Of a stretch of 64,000 nucleotides of DNA, positions 51,484 to 59,221 are shown piece by piece. A model generated the notes under the pieces. It did no database searches. It saw nothing but the letters and a program-made list of their open reading frames with translations, and had not been told where the DNA came from. Location: assembly GCF_964252635.1 (NCBI RefSeq), contig NZ_CAXUNP010000014.1, positions 30,220 through 94,219 of the forward strand, read 5' to 3'. Source of the DNA: Jatrophihabitans sp964252635. Lineage in GTDB: Bacteria > Actinomycetota > Actinomycetes > Mycobacteriales > Jatrophihabitantaceae. The stretch's first letter is position 1. Each line of letters begins with the position of its first letter. A program made the position numbers and the translations under genes.

Positions 51484-53025
51484 TCAGCCGAACTCGACGC
51501 CCTGCGCGAGCGGCAGCTCGGTCGAGTAGTTGACCGTGTTCGTCGCGCGGCGCATGTAGGCGCGCCACGCGTCCGAGCCGGACTCGCGGCCGCCGCCGGT
51601 CTCCTTCTCGCCGCCGAACGCGCCGCCGATCTCGGCACCCGACGGGCCGATGTTGACGTTGGCGATGCCGCAGTCGGACCCGTCGGCGCTGACGAACCGT
51701 TCGGCCTCGCGCACGTTCAGGGTGAAGATCGACGACGACAGGCCCTGCGGCACCTCGTTGTGCATGGCGAGCGCGTCGTCGAAGTCGGAGTAGGTCATGA
51801 CGTAGAGGATCGGGGCGAAGGTCTCCGAGCGCACGATCTCGCTCTGCGTCGGCATCCGGACGATCGTCGGGCGCACGTAGTAGGCATCGGGTGCGTCGTC
51901 GATGAGGACCCGCTCGTTGCCCACCAGCACGGTGCCGCCGTTGGCGACGGCCTTCTCGATGGCCTCGACGTAGCCGCGGTAGGACGCCTCGTCGATCAGC
52001 GGCCCGACCAGCGTGCCGTCGGCCAGCGGCGAGCCGATGGGCAGCGTCTCGTAGGCCGCGCTCAGGCGTCGGCACAGCTCGTCGGCGACGGACTCGTGCA
52101 CGATGACGCGACGCAGGCTGGTGCAGCGCTGACCGGCGGTGCCGGCGGCCGAGAACACGAGCCCGCGGACGGTGAGGGCGAGGTCGGCCGACGGGGCGAC
52201 CACGGCGGCGTTGTTGCCGCCGAGCTCCAGCAGCAGCTTGCCGAAGCGGGCGGCCACGCGCGGGGCCACGGTGCGGCCCATCCGCGTCGAGCCGGTGGCG
52301 CTGACCAGGGCGACGCGCGGGTCGTCGACCAGTGCCTCGCCAACCTCGGCCCCGCCCAGGACCACGGAGGACACGGCCTCGGGGGCGCCGACCCGGCGGG
52401 CGGCCTCGGCGAGCAGGGCCTGGCAGGCCAGCGCCGTCAGCAGCGTCTTCTCCGACGGCTTCCACACCACCGCGTCGCCGCAGACCAGCGCGAGCGCGGT
52501 GTTCCAGGACCACACGGCGACGGGGAAGTTGAACGCGCTGATGACGCCGACGACCCCGAGCGGGTGCCACTGCTCCATCATCCGGTGCCCGGGCCGCTCG
52601 GAGGCGATGGTCAGGCCGGTGAGCTGGCGCGACAACCCGACCGCGAGGTCGCAGATGTCGATCATCTCCTGGACCTCGCCCAGGCCCTCGGAGCGGATCT
52701 TGCCGGCCTCGATGGACACCAGCGCACCGAGGTCGTCCTTGTGCTCGCGCAGCAGCTCGCCGAGCTCGCGGACGAGCTGGCCGCGCACCGGGGCGGGCAC
52801 CGTGCGCCAGGCGAGGAACGCCTGCTGGGCCGCGGCGACGGTGTCGGCGACGTCGCCCGCGGTGTGCCCGGCGACCCGGCCGAGCTCGCTGCCGGTGATC
52901 GGGCTGCGGGCGGGCAGCTCGCCCTCCGAGCCGACGGCGGTGACGCCGAGCCGGCCGAGGACGGCGCGCGTCTCGTCGGCCAGGGCGTCCGGCGTGGGCA
53001 GGGTGTCGGCGGTGGGCAGGCTCAT
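51484..53025 (-). CDS. aldehyde dehydrogenase (ALDH7-like, L-aminoadipate-semialdehyde/P6C type)
   Basis: 513 aa NAD(P)-linked dehydrogenase. Catalytic Glu267 (LLLELGGNNA) and Cys301 (GTAGQRCTSLRR) are in place, as are Asn166 (SAFNFPVA) and WKPSEKT (188-194). The ALDH7 marks (EMIDICDLAVGLSRQLTGL, ANVNIGPSGAEIGGAFGGEK) fit piperideine-6-carboxylate/aminoadipate-semialdehyde or related aldehydes, as in mycobacterial pcd. ATG 53025 follows GAGGGAG. A longer frame upstream reads antisense to the LysR gene and is not real. Divergent from the LysR gene with an inverted repeat between them, so that regulator probably controls it. Confidence 0.92.
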   Translation of the reverse strand: MSLPTADTLPTPDALADETRAVLGRLGVTAVGSEGELPARSPITGSELGRVAGHTAGDVADTVAAAQQAFLAWRTVPAPVRGQLVRELGELLREHKDDLGALVSIEAGKIRSEGLGEVQEMIDICDLAVGLSRQLTGLTIASERPGHRMMEQWHPLGVVGVISAFNFPVAVWSWNTALALVCGDAVVWKPSEKTLLTALACQALLAEAARRVGAPEAVSSVVLGGAEVGEALVDDPRVALVSATGSTRMGRTVAPRVAARFGKLLLELGGNNAAVVAPSADLALTVRGLVFSAAGTAGQRCTSLRRVIVHESVADELCRRLSAAYETLPIGSPLADGTLVGPLIDEASYRGYVEAIEKAVANGGTVLVGNERVLIDDAPDAYYVRPTIVRMPTQSEIVRSETFAPILYVMTYSDFDDALAMHNEVPQGLSSSIFTLNVREAERFVSADGSDCGIANVNIGPSGAEIGGAFGGEKETGGGRESGSDAWRAYMRRATNTVNYSTELPLAQGVEFG

Positions 53026-53043
53026 CGGATACTCCCTCGAAAG

Positions 53044-53071
53044 CTTACGTCTGCTCAGACTATGTCGTAAG
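53044..53071. promoter_or_regulatory. inverted repeat between aldehyde dehydrogenase and lysR genes
   Basis: CTTACG (53044-53049) and CGTAAG (53066-53071) are inverted 16 bp apart, and GTCTG-CT-CAGAC (53049-53060) lies within. TAAGTT (53068-53073) is the likely -10 of the LysR gene, 6 bp before its ATG, so the repeat overlaps its promoter, which is usual for LysR autoregulation. Binding is inferred. Confidence 0.6.
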
Positions 53072-53079
53072 TTGTGCTT

Positions 53080-54027
53080 ATGACCAGCAGGGTCGGCTCG
53101 GACGTGCCGCTCGACGTGGGACGGCTGCGGCTGCTGCGCGAGGTGGGCCTGCGCGGCTCGATCGCCGGCGCGGCCCGGGCGATGGGGCTGACCCCCTCGG
53201 CGGTGTCGCAGCAGCTCGCGCTGCTCGAACGGGAGACCGCGACGGCCCTGGTCGACCGGTCGCCGCGGGGCGTCGCGCTCACCGGCGCCGGGCAGGCCCT
53301 GTCCGACCGTGCGGCTGAGGTGCTGGACCTGCTCGGCGTCGCCCGTGCCGACCTCGACCGCCTCGCCGGCTCGGTGTCCGGCTCGGTGACGATGGCCGCG
53401 GTCGCCAGCGCGGCCGCCACCGTGGTGTCGACGGCGGTCACCGAGCTGCGCGCGTCCCGGCCGGGCATCGAGGTCCGGGTGCGGTCGGCCGAGCCCGGGC
53501 GCGGTCTGGGCCTGCTGCTCGCCGACGACGTCGACCTCGCCGTCGTCGACGAGTACGACTACGTGCCGCTGGCGCTGCCCGAGCACGCCGTGGTGCGCGA
53601 ACTGTGCACCGAGCCGCTCGTCGTGGTGCGCCCCGCCGGCGCCCGACGGCGGGGCCGGCTGTCGTTGACCGACCTCGCCGACGCCGCCTGGGTGATGCCG
53701 CCCGAGGATGCCGCCTGCGGCCGGGCCGTGCGGGCCGCGTGCCGCACGGCCGGGTTCGAGCCGCGGGTCCGGTGGGAGACCGACGACATGCTGCTGCTCG
53801 TCCGGGCCGTCGCGGACGGTCACGGCGTGGCCGTGCTGCCGCGGCGTTCGGTCGCCGAGGACGCGGCCCCGGTCCAGGTGCTGCCTCTTGCGGAACCCCG
53901 TCTGAACCGCCGTCTGCTGGCGGTGGCGCGGGCCAGCGTGGCCGAGCGACCGGTCGTCGCGGAAGTGCTCGACGCGTGCGAGCGCGCGGCCGGGCCCGGC
54001 ATTGGCCACAGAACGGACACGAAATAA
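53080..54027 (+). CDS. LysR-family transcriptional regulator, divergent from the aldehyde dehydrogenase
   Basis: 315 aa. The N-terminal winged helix-turn-helix (about 12-70; LRGSIAGAARAMGLTPSAVSQQLALLE) is followed by a linker helix and a LysR substrate domain (about 98-295) with WVMPPEDAACGRAV and VADGHGVAVLPR. The first strand is unlike most LysR proteins in having TMAAVASAAATVVST; a cofactor cannot be predicted. ATG 53080 has TAAGTT 6 bp upstream; a GTG at 53074 is the alternative. Its target is most likely the divergent aldehyde dehydrogenase and itself. Confidence 0.9.
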   Translation: MTSRVGSDVPLDVGRLRLLREVGLRGSIAGAARAMGLTPSAVSQQLALLERETATALVDRSPRGVALTGAGQALSDRAAEVLDLLGVARADLDRLAGSVSGSVTMAAVASAAATVVSTAVTELRASRPGIEVRVRSAEPGRGLGLLLADDVDLAVVDEYDYVPLALPEHAVVRELCTEPLVVVRPAGARRRGRLSLTDLADAAWVMPPEDAACGRAVRAACRTAGFEPRVRWETDDMLLLVRAVADGHGVAVLPRRSVAEDAAPVQVLPLAEPRLNRRLLAVARASVAERPVVAEVLDACERAAGPGIGHRTDTK

Positions 54028-54068
54028 CGCAGATCGGCGTGTCGCGGCGGATTTAGCAGCTGACCGGC

Positions 54069-54097
54069 TTGACGAACGCGAACGACACGCGTGTAAT
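54069..54097 (+). promoter_or_regulatory. sigma-A-type promoter of the whiB gene
   Basis: TTGACG (54069-54074), a 17-bp spacer and TGTAAT (54092-54097) match the housekeeping consensus well. Transcription would begin near 54104, leaving a leader of about 39 nt with GGAGG, so this gene is not leaderless, unlike most of its neighbours. Confidence 0.75.
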
Positions 54098-54142
54098 TTG
54101 GCCACTGTCATTCGACATCGCACTCACCCCCAGGAGGACGTC

Positions 54143-54424
54143 GTGACGGAACTGACCGGCACCGTTGACGGCGAGTTGCTCGCCGACATCTTCGGCCTCC
54201 CGGAGGAGGCCAGCTGGCAGGAGCGCTCGCTCTGCGCGCAGACCGACCCCGAGGCCTTCTTCCCCGAGAAGGGCGGCTCGACGCGCGAGGCCAAGAAGAT
54301 CTGCACCGGCTGCGAGGTCCGCAGCGAGTGCCTCGAGTACGCCCTCGAGCACGACGAGCGGTTCGGCATCTGGGGCGGCATGTCCGAGCGCGAGCGTCGC
54401 CGGCTCAAGCGCCGCGCCGTCTGA
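54143..54424 (+). CDS. whiB2: WhiB-family iron-sulfur transcriptional regulator (WhiB2/WhmD-like)
   Basis: 93 aa. The four cluster Cys are at 31, 54, 57 and 63 (CAQTDPEAFFPEKGGSTREA ... CTGC ... C), followed by the turn GIWGG (75-79) and a basic tail (ERERRRLKRRAV). Close to WhiB2/WhmD, which binds a [4Fe-4S] cluster, partners the housekeeping sigma factor and is needed for septation in mycobacteria. GTG follows GGAGG at 8 bp. The gene starts the block that in M. tuberculosis runs from Rv3260c to Rv3255c. Confidence 0.95.
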   Translation: MTELTGTVDGELLADIFGLPEEASWQERSLCAQTDPEAFFPEKGGSTREAKKICTGCEVRSECLEYALEHDERFGIWGGMSERERRRLKRRAV

Positions 54425-54474
54425 CCTAGCGATTCGACCAGGCCGTCTGACCCAGCCGCTCGACCCGAGCCGGC

Positions 54475-54948
54475 TCAGTCGGCGTCGTCGAAGTCGTCGA
54501 GGTCCCTGCCGAGGAACTCCGCGGCCAGGTCGACGACCACCATGAACACCAGGTCGGCGCGGTCGTCCTCGTCCACGGCCCGGGCCTCGATCGGCCGGCG
54601 GTAGACGACGATCACCGGCTGAGCGATGTCGGCCAGCCCGTCCCGGAACAGCCGCCCCAGGGGAACGCCGCGGTCGAGCACCACCCCAGGGGCGAACTCC
54701 AGATCGGGTTCGTTGCCCGGCACGTCCTCGACCGCGAACTCCAGCCGGCCCAGCGCCTCGACGCTCTCGCCCCAGTGCTCCTCGATCTCGTCCACCGCGT
54801 CCAGCACGAGGTCGTCGAAGGCCTCACCGCGCGTGCGGTGCAGCGGGACGCCGACGGGTGCGAGCGCCCCGCGCACGCCGCGCCCGCGCCGGTCGCGGCG
54901 ACGCGGCGGCCGGGTCGAGCGCCGCACGGGTCGGCTCTCGTGACGCAT
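54475..54948 (-). CDS. zincin-like (minimal metallopeptidase) family protein without HExxH
   Basis: 157 aa. A disordered Arg-rich head (1-30) is followed by FDDLVLDAVDEIEEHWGESV and LEFAVEDVPGNEPDLEF, which match the metallopeptidase family PF06262-like proteins placed beside whiB2 (Rv3259). The usual zinc motif HExxH near the C-terminus is not found: the region reads FMVVVDLAAEFLGRD, so the protein is probably not a protease. TAGAGT (54960-54955) lies 6 bp before the ATG. Convergent with whiB2, 50 bp between the stops. Confidence 0.82.
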   Translation of the reverse strand: MRHESRPVRRSTRPPRRRDRRGRGVRGALAPVGVPLHRTRGEAFDDLVLDAVDEIEEHWGESVEALGRLEFAVEDVPGNEPDLEFAPGVVLDRGVPLGRLFRDGLADIAQPVIVVYRRPIEARAVDEDDRADLVFMVVVDLAAEFLGRDLDDFDDAD

Positions 54949-55088
54949 GCGCTCACTCTAGACACGGCCACCGACGCGTCCCGGCCGTCGCGCGGGAGCG
55001 ACACGACCGCCGGCACGTCGAATGAACCGGCGACGTGCCGCGGGCGGGGATACAGTCCGACAGTTGTGAAGGGGGCGAAGGGGGCCGC

Positions 55089-55445
55089 ATGATGCACGTC
55101 CGGCGCTGCACCAGGACCGGGTGTGCGCGAGCCGCAGTGGCGACGCTGACGTACGCCTACGCCGACCTCACCGCCGTGGTCGGCCCGCTCGCCTCCTACG
55201 CCGAGCCGCATTCCTACGACCTGTGCGAGGAGCACGCGGTGCGCCTCACCGTGCCGCGCGGGTGGGAGGTCATGCGCCACGTCGGGGAGTTCCCGTCGCC
55301 CATCCCGCACGCCGACGACCTCGAGGCCCTGGCCGACGCGGTGCGCGAGGCCGGCCGGGCCGACACCGCCGTGCGCAGCACCGAGGCCGGCGACGCGCTG
55401 ACCGGCCGCCGCGGCCACCTGCGCGTGGTCCCGCCGGCACACTGA
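55089..55445 (+). CDS. DUF3499 family protein (Rv3258c-like)
   Basis: 118 aa. VRRCTRTGCARAAVATLTYAY (split, about 4-24) with Cys7 and Cys12, and YDLCEEHAVRL with Cys/His, suggest a zinc-ribbon fold; PRGWEVMRHVGEF is a family mark. Function unknown. The gene is always near whiB2 and manB in actinobacteria (memory). ATG 55089 has a purine-rich site GAAGGGGGCGAAGGGG upstream; GTG 55065 is open but adds low-complexity residues. manB follows 30 bp downstream with its own -10-like hexamer. Confidence 0.88.
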   Translation: MMHVRRCTRTGCARAAVATLTYAYADLTAVVGPLASYAEPHSYDLCEEHAVRLTVPRGWEVMRHVGEFPSPIPHADDLEALADAVREAGRADTAVRSTEAGDALTGRRGHLRVVPPAH

Positions 55446-55475
55446 CCCCAGGGGTCCGCTCGGTAGGCTCCGTCC

Positions 55476-56873
55476 GTGGATCTCTCGGCACTGGTCAAGG
55501 CCTACGACGTCCGAGGCGTCGTCCCGGACCAGCTCGACGAATCGATCGCCCGCGCGATCGGCGCCGCCTTCGTCGACGTGGTCTTCGGCGGACAGACCGG
55601 TGCCGGCACCGCGGGAGGGATGCGCATCGTCATCGCCCACGACATGCGCGAGACCGGGCCGGGGCTCGCGCGGGCCTTCGCCGAGGGCGCCATGATGCGC
55701 GGTGCCTCGGTGGTCGAGGCCGGGCTGGGCTCCACCGACCTGCTGTATTTCGCGTCCGGCCACCTCGGCCTGCCCGGGGCGATGTTCACGGCCAGCCACA
55801 ACCCGGCGCAGTACAACGGCATCAAGATGTGCCGCGCGAACGCAGTGGCCATCGGCGTCGACACCGGACTGCGTGACATCCGGGAACGCGCCGGCGCCTA
55901 CCTGGACACGGGCATCCCCGCCGGGAGCGCGTCCGGTGACGTCGAGCAGGTCGACCTGCTGACCGCCTACGCCGAGTACCTGCGGGGCCTCGTCGACCTG
56001 GCCGGCATCCGGCCGCTGAAGGTCGTCGTGGACGCCGGCAACGGCATGGGCGGCTACACGGTGCCGGCGGTGCTCGGCGACACGGTGCTGCCGGCGTTGC
56101 CGCTCGACATCGTGCCGCTGTACTTCGAGCTCGACGGCACGTTCCCGAACCACGAGGCGAACCCGCTGGAGCCCGCGAACCTCGTCGACCTGCAGCGCAG
56201 GGTGGTCGAGGTCGGCGCCGACCTCGGCCTGGCCTTCGACGGCGACGCCGACCGGTGCTTCGTGGTCGACGCCGACGGCGCCCCGGTGTCGCCGAGCGCC
56301 ATCACGGCCCTGGTCGCGGTGCGGGAGCTGGCCAAGGCGCCGGGCTCGGTGATCATTCACAACCTCATCACTTCACACGCCGTCCCGGAGATCGTCGCGG
56401 AGCACGGCGGGCGCCCCGTCCGCACCCGCGTGGGGCACTCCTTCATCAAGGCGCAGATGGCCGAGGTCGACGCCGTCTTCGGCGGCGAGCACTCGGCGCA
56501 CTACTACTTCCGCGACTTCTGGTTCGCCGACACCGGCATGCTCGCGGCCATGCACGTGCTGGCCGCACTCGGCGAGCAGCCACGCACCCTCACCGAGATC
56601 ACCGCCGAGTTCGCGCGCTACGCCGCGTCCGGCGAGATCAACTCCACCGTGCGCGACCAGCCCGGCCGCATCGACGCCGTGCGTTCGGCCTTCGCGCCAC
56701 GGACGTCGTCGCTCGACGAGCTCGACGGGCTGACGGTCGAGCTGTCCGACGGGTCGTGGCTGAACGTACGAGCGTCCAACACCGAGCCGCTGTTGCGGCT
56801 CAACGTCGAGGGCCCCACCGACGAGGTGATGGCGGCGACCCGGGACGAGGCGCTGGCCGTCATCCGCGGCTGA
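55476..56873 (+). CDS. manB: phosphomannomutase/phosphoglucomutase
   Basis: 465 aa enzyme that interconverts mannose-6-phosphate and mannose-1-phosphate (and often the glucose forms), feeding GDP-mannose for mannolipids and wall glycans. Phosphoserine 107 (FTASHNPAQYNGIK), metal loop DGDADR (255-260), GEHSAHYYF sugar loop and C-terminal phosphate loop RASNTEPLLRLN are complete. TAGGCT (55464-55469) lies 6 bp before the GTG start. Works with manA, 2.3 kb downstream. The Trm112-like gene begins 13 bp after the stop. Confidence 0.95.
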   Translation: MDLSALVKAYDVRGVVPDQLDESIARAIGAAFVDVVFGGQTGAGTAGGMRIVIAHDMRETGPGLARAFAEGAMMRGASVVEAGLGSTDLLYFASGHLGLPGAMFTASHNPAQYNGIKMCRANAVAIGVDTGLRDIRERAGAYLDTGIPAGSASGDVEQVDLLTAYAEYLRGLVDLAGIRPLKVVVDAGNGMGGYTVPAVLGDTVLPALPLDIVPLYFELDGTFPNHEANPLEPANLVDLQRRVVEVGADLGLAFDGDADRCFVVDADGAPVSPSAITALVAVRELAKAPGSVIIHNLITSHAVPEIVAEHGGRPVRTRVGHSFIKAQMAEVDAVFGGEHSAHYYFRDFWFADTGMLAAMHVLAALGEQPRTLTEITAEFARYAASGEINSTVRDQPGRIDAVRSAFAPRTSSLDELDGLTVELSDGSWLNVRASNTEPLLRLNVEGPTDEVMAATRDEALAVIRG

Positions 56874-56886
56874 CAGGCGGTCGACG

Positions 56887-57105
56887 ATGAGCATCGACCC
56901 CGAGCTGCTCGCGGTGCTGGCCTGCCCGAGCGACGACCACGCCCCGCTGCGTGAGCAGTCGAACGCCGGTGTCCGCACGCTCGTCTGCACGTTCTGCGCC
57001 ACCACCTACCCCATCGAGGACGGCATCCCGGTGCTGCTGCTCGACGACGCGACACCCGGCCCGAACGGCATCGGGGTCGCGGCGGCCGGCGGTGACCGGT
57101 CATGA
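56887..57105 (+). CDS. Trm112-family small zinc-binding protein
   Basis: 72 aa. LLAVLACPSDDHAPL (Cys13) and LVCTFCATTYPIEDGIPVLL (Cys34, Cys37) match the Trm112p-like family (UPF0434 type); one of the four usual zinc cysteines seems missing in the first pair (CPSDDH), so His may take part. The yeast member activates methyltransferases; the bacterial role is unknown. It overlaps the SIS-type gene by ATGA, so both are made together. Confidence 0.88.
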   Translation: MSIDPELLAVLACPSDDHAPLREQSNAGVRTLVCTFCATTYPIEDGIPVLLLDDATPGPNGIGVAAAGGDRS

Positions 57106-58250
57106 CCTTCGACGAGGGCCTGCTCGACGAGCCGGCGCAGCTGGAGCAGCGCGACCGCACCCGGCTGCTGTGGTCCCTGGCGACCGCCGGCGCCCAGGTG
57201 CGGCGCGCGATCGAGACCGCGGGCGACTTCGGCGTCGAGCGCCTGCGCGGCGGCGAGCTGCCGCGCGCCATGCTCGTGGTCACCGACGCCCCGCCGTCGG
57301 CGGCCTCGCGGTTGATCACCCGGTTGAGCGTCGACCGGACGCCCGCGCTCACGTGGCACGGCGTGGAGCTGCCCCGCTGGGCCGGCCCGGCCGATGCGTT
57401 GCTCGTCGGCTCCGTCGACGGCCGGCACCCGCGGCTGGCGCAGCTGGCGGCACAGGGCGCGCAGCGCGGGCTGACCATGGCCGTCGTAGCGCCGGCCGGC
57501 AGCCAGGTGGCGGCGGCCGCCGCCGGGCGCGCGCCGCTCCACGAGCTCCCGCGCGACCTGCACCCGCGTGCGGCGCGGTGGTCGGTGCTCGCCCCGCTGC
57601 TCCAGGCCCTGGACGCCCTCGGCGTGCACCGGGTGCCCCCGAGCCTGCTCGTCGAGATCGCCGACGCCCTCGACGAGCAGGCCGAGCTGAACCGCCCGAA
57701 CGGCGAGGCGTTCACGAGCCCGGCGAAGGCACTGGCCGTCGAGTTCGCCGAGTCCACCCCGCTCGTCGCCGGGGCCGGTGTGCTCGCGGGCGTCGCGGCG
57801 CGCGCGATGTCCGACGGGCTGCAGCATTTCGCGGGCGCCGGCTCGGTGTCGGTGAGCCTGCCCGACGGTGTCGGGCGGGCCGCGGCGCTGCTGCGCGGGT
57901 CCGACGCGCCGCCGGCCGAGGACGACTTCTTCCGCGACCGGGTCGAGGACGTGGGGCCCGCACGTCCGCGGCTGCTCGTCGTCGGCGACGACGGGTCGCC
58001 CGACGACCCGCTGCTGGGCGACCGGTCCGACGCCGAGATCCAGCTCGACGAGATGGCGGCCCGACGCGCGGCTGCGGCCCTGCTCGACCTGGCGTCCGGC
58101 CTCGGGCTGCGGTCGTCCAGCGTCGACGTGCCGGCCGGTGACCCGCTGGCCCGCTTCGCCGCGGCCACCGCGTTCGGTGACTTCACCGCGTCCTACCTGG
58201 CACTTGGCCTCGGGGTCGACCCAGGCCTGGATCGGAGCACGGACGCATGA
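57102..58250 (+). CDS. SIS-domain sugar-isomerase-like protein (Rv3256c-like)
   Basis: 382 aa. It resembles the second half of bacterial phosphosugar isomerases: TPALTWHGVELPRWAGPADALL leads the SIS-like N-terminal half, HPRLAQLAAQGAQRGLTM and VSVSLPDGVG are further shared parts, and the C-terminal half ends in LASGLGLRSSSVDV. It is part of the manB-manA cluster in actinobacteria. The full bifunctional PGI/PMI active site is not evident, so the activity is unproven. Linked by ATGA to Trm112 upstream and to the cation transporter downstream. Confidence 0.8.
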   Translation: MTFDEGLLDEPAQLEQRDRTRLLWSLATAGAQVRRAIETAGDFGVERLRGGELPRAMLVVTDAPPSAASRLITRLSVDRTPALTWHGVELPRWAGPADALLVGSVDGRHPRLAQLAAQGAQRGLTMAVVAPAGSQVAAAAAGRAPLHELPRDLHPRAARWSVLAPLLQALDALGVHRVPPSLLVEIADALDEQAELNRPNGEAFTSPAKALAVEFAESTPLVAGAGVLAGVAARAMSDGLQHFAGAGSVSVSLPDGVGRAAALLRGSDAPPAEDDFFRDRVEDVGPARPRLLVVGDDGSPDDPLLGDRSDAEIQLDEMAARRAAAALLDLASGLGLRSSSVDVPAGDPLARFAAATAFGDFTASYLALGLGVDPGLDRSTDA

Positions 58251-59158
58251 GCACCGGGGGAGGGTCCAAGGCCATCGTCGCCGCGCTGTCGGCGAACCTC
58301 GGCATCGCGCTGATCAAGTTCATCGCGTTCGCCGTCACCGGGTCGTCGTCGATGCTCGCCGAGGGCGTGCACTCGGTGGTCGACTCCGGCAACCAGGGCC
58401 TGCTCCTGCGAGGTGGCGCCAAGGCCAGGCAGGCGGCGGACAAGGACCATCCCTTCGGGTACGGACGCGAACGCTTCGTGTACGCGTTCCTCGTCGCGTT
58501 GATGCTGTTCTCCCTGGGCGGGCTGTTCGCGCTCTACGAGGGCGTGGAGAAGATCCGCGAACCGCACCACCTCGACAGCCCGATCGTGGCCGTCGTCGTC
58601 CTGCTCGTCGCCATCTGCCTCGAGGGGTACTCGTTGCGCACGGCGGTGCACGAGTCCCGGCCGCACAAGGGCGACGACAGCTGGGTCGGTTTCATCCGGC
58701 ACGCCAAGGTGCCCGAGCTGCCCGCCGTGCTGCTCGAGGACGTCGCGGCGCTGACCGGCCTGGTGCTCGCCCTGCTGGGCGTCGGGCTGGCCGAGGTCAC
58801 CGGCGACCCCGTCTGGGACGGCGTCGGCACGTGCGCGATCGGCGTCCTGCTGCTGGCCGTCGCCGTCGTGCTCATGGTCGAGACGAAGAGCCTGCTCGTC
58901 GGCGAGTCCGCAGCACCGGTGCAGGTGTCGGCGATCGAGCGGGCGCTGGTCGGGGACGGCGTCGACCGTGTCATCCACCTGCGGACCATGCACCTCGGCC
59001 CGGAGGAACTGCTCGTGGGCGCCAAGCTGGCCATGCCGGCCGGCACCCCGCTCGCCGAGGTGGCAGGGGCGATCGACGCGGCCGAGGCGCGCGTGCGCGA
59101 CGCGGTGCCGACGGCCCGCGTCATCTACCTCGAGCCCGACCTGGACCGGCCCTCGTGA
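58247..59158 (+). CDS. cation diffusion facilitator (CDF) family metal transporter
   Basis: 303 aa membrane antiporter exporting divalent metal (zinc, iron, manganese or similar). The signature AEGVHSVVDSGNQGLLLRGG (about 39-58; Asp in helix II) and KDHPFGYGRERFVYAF follow the first helix. In helix V the usual H-x3-D metal site appears as EDVAALTGLVLALLG (Glu-Asp), so ligand choice differs from zinc-type YiiP. The cytoplasmic C-terminal domain (VIHLRTMHLGPEELLVGAKL) is present. ATGA overlap with the SIS gene. Odd for a sugar cluster, but the neighbour order is conserved in several actinobacteria (memory). Confidence 0.88.
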   Translation: MSTGGGSKAIVAALSANLGIALIKFIAFAVTGSSSMLAEGVHSVVDSGNQGLLLRGGAKARQAADKDHPFGYGRERFVYAFLVALMLFSLGGLFALYEGVEKIREPHHLDSPIVAVVVLLVAICLEGYSLRTAVHESRPHKGDDSWVGFIRHAKVPELPAVLLEDVAALTGLVLALLGVGLAEVTGDPVWDGVGTCAIGVLLLAVAVVLMVETKSLLVGESAAPVQVSAIERALVGDGVDRVIHLRTMHLGPEELLVGAKLAMPAGTPLAEVAGAIDAAEARVRDAVPTARVIYLEPDLDRPS

Positions 59159-59221
59159 GCGACGCTTGCGAGCGAACCATGGATGTGGCGCCTTCGGCGC
59201 GGCGAACGAAGTGAGGCGGCC
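59156..59221 (+). repeat. short intergenic mosaic element before manA
   Basis: This 66-bp stretch begins on the TGA of the CDF gene (TGAGCGACGCTTGCGAGCGA) and ends in GGCGAACGAAGTGAGGCGG next to the manA ATG. In between, GCGCC-TTC-GGCGC forms a 5-bp hairpin. GCGA/GAAC-rich units of this kind recur between genes in some actinobacteria (from memory). It supplies the manA GAGG ribosome site. No other copy was recognised in this window. Confidence 0.4.

Noticed and set aside
53026..54123. Upstream extension of the aldehyde dehydrogenase frame to 54123
   Set aside because: The extension is antisense to the LysR gene, while a good ribosome site and family start exist at 53025.
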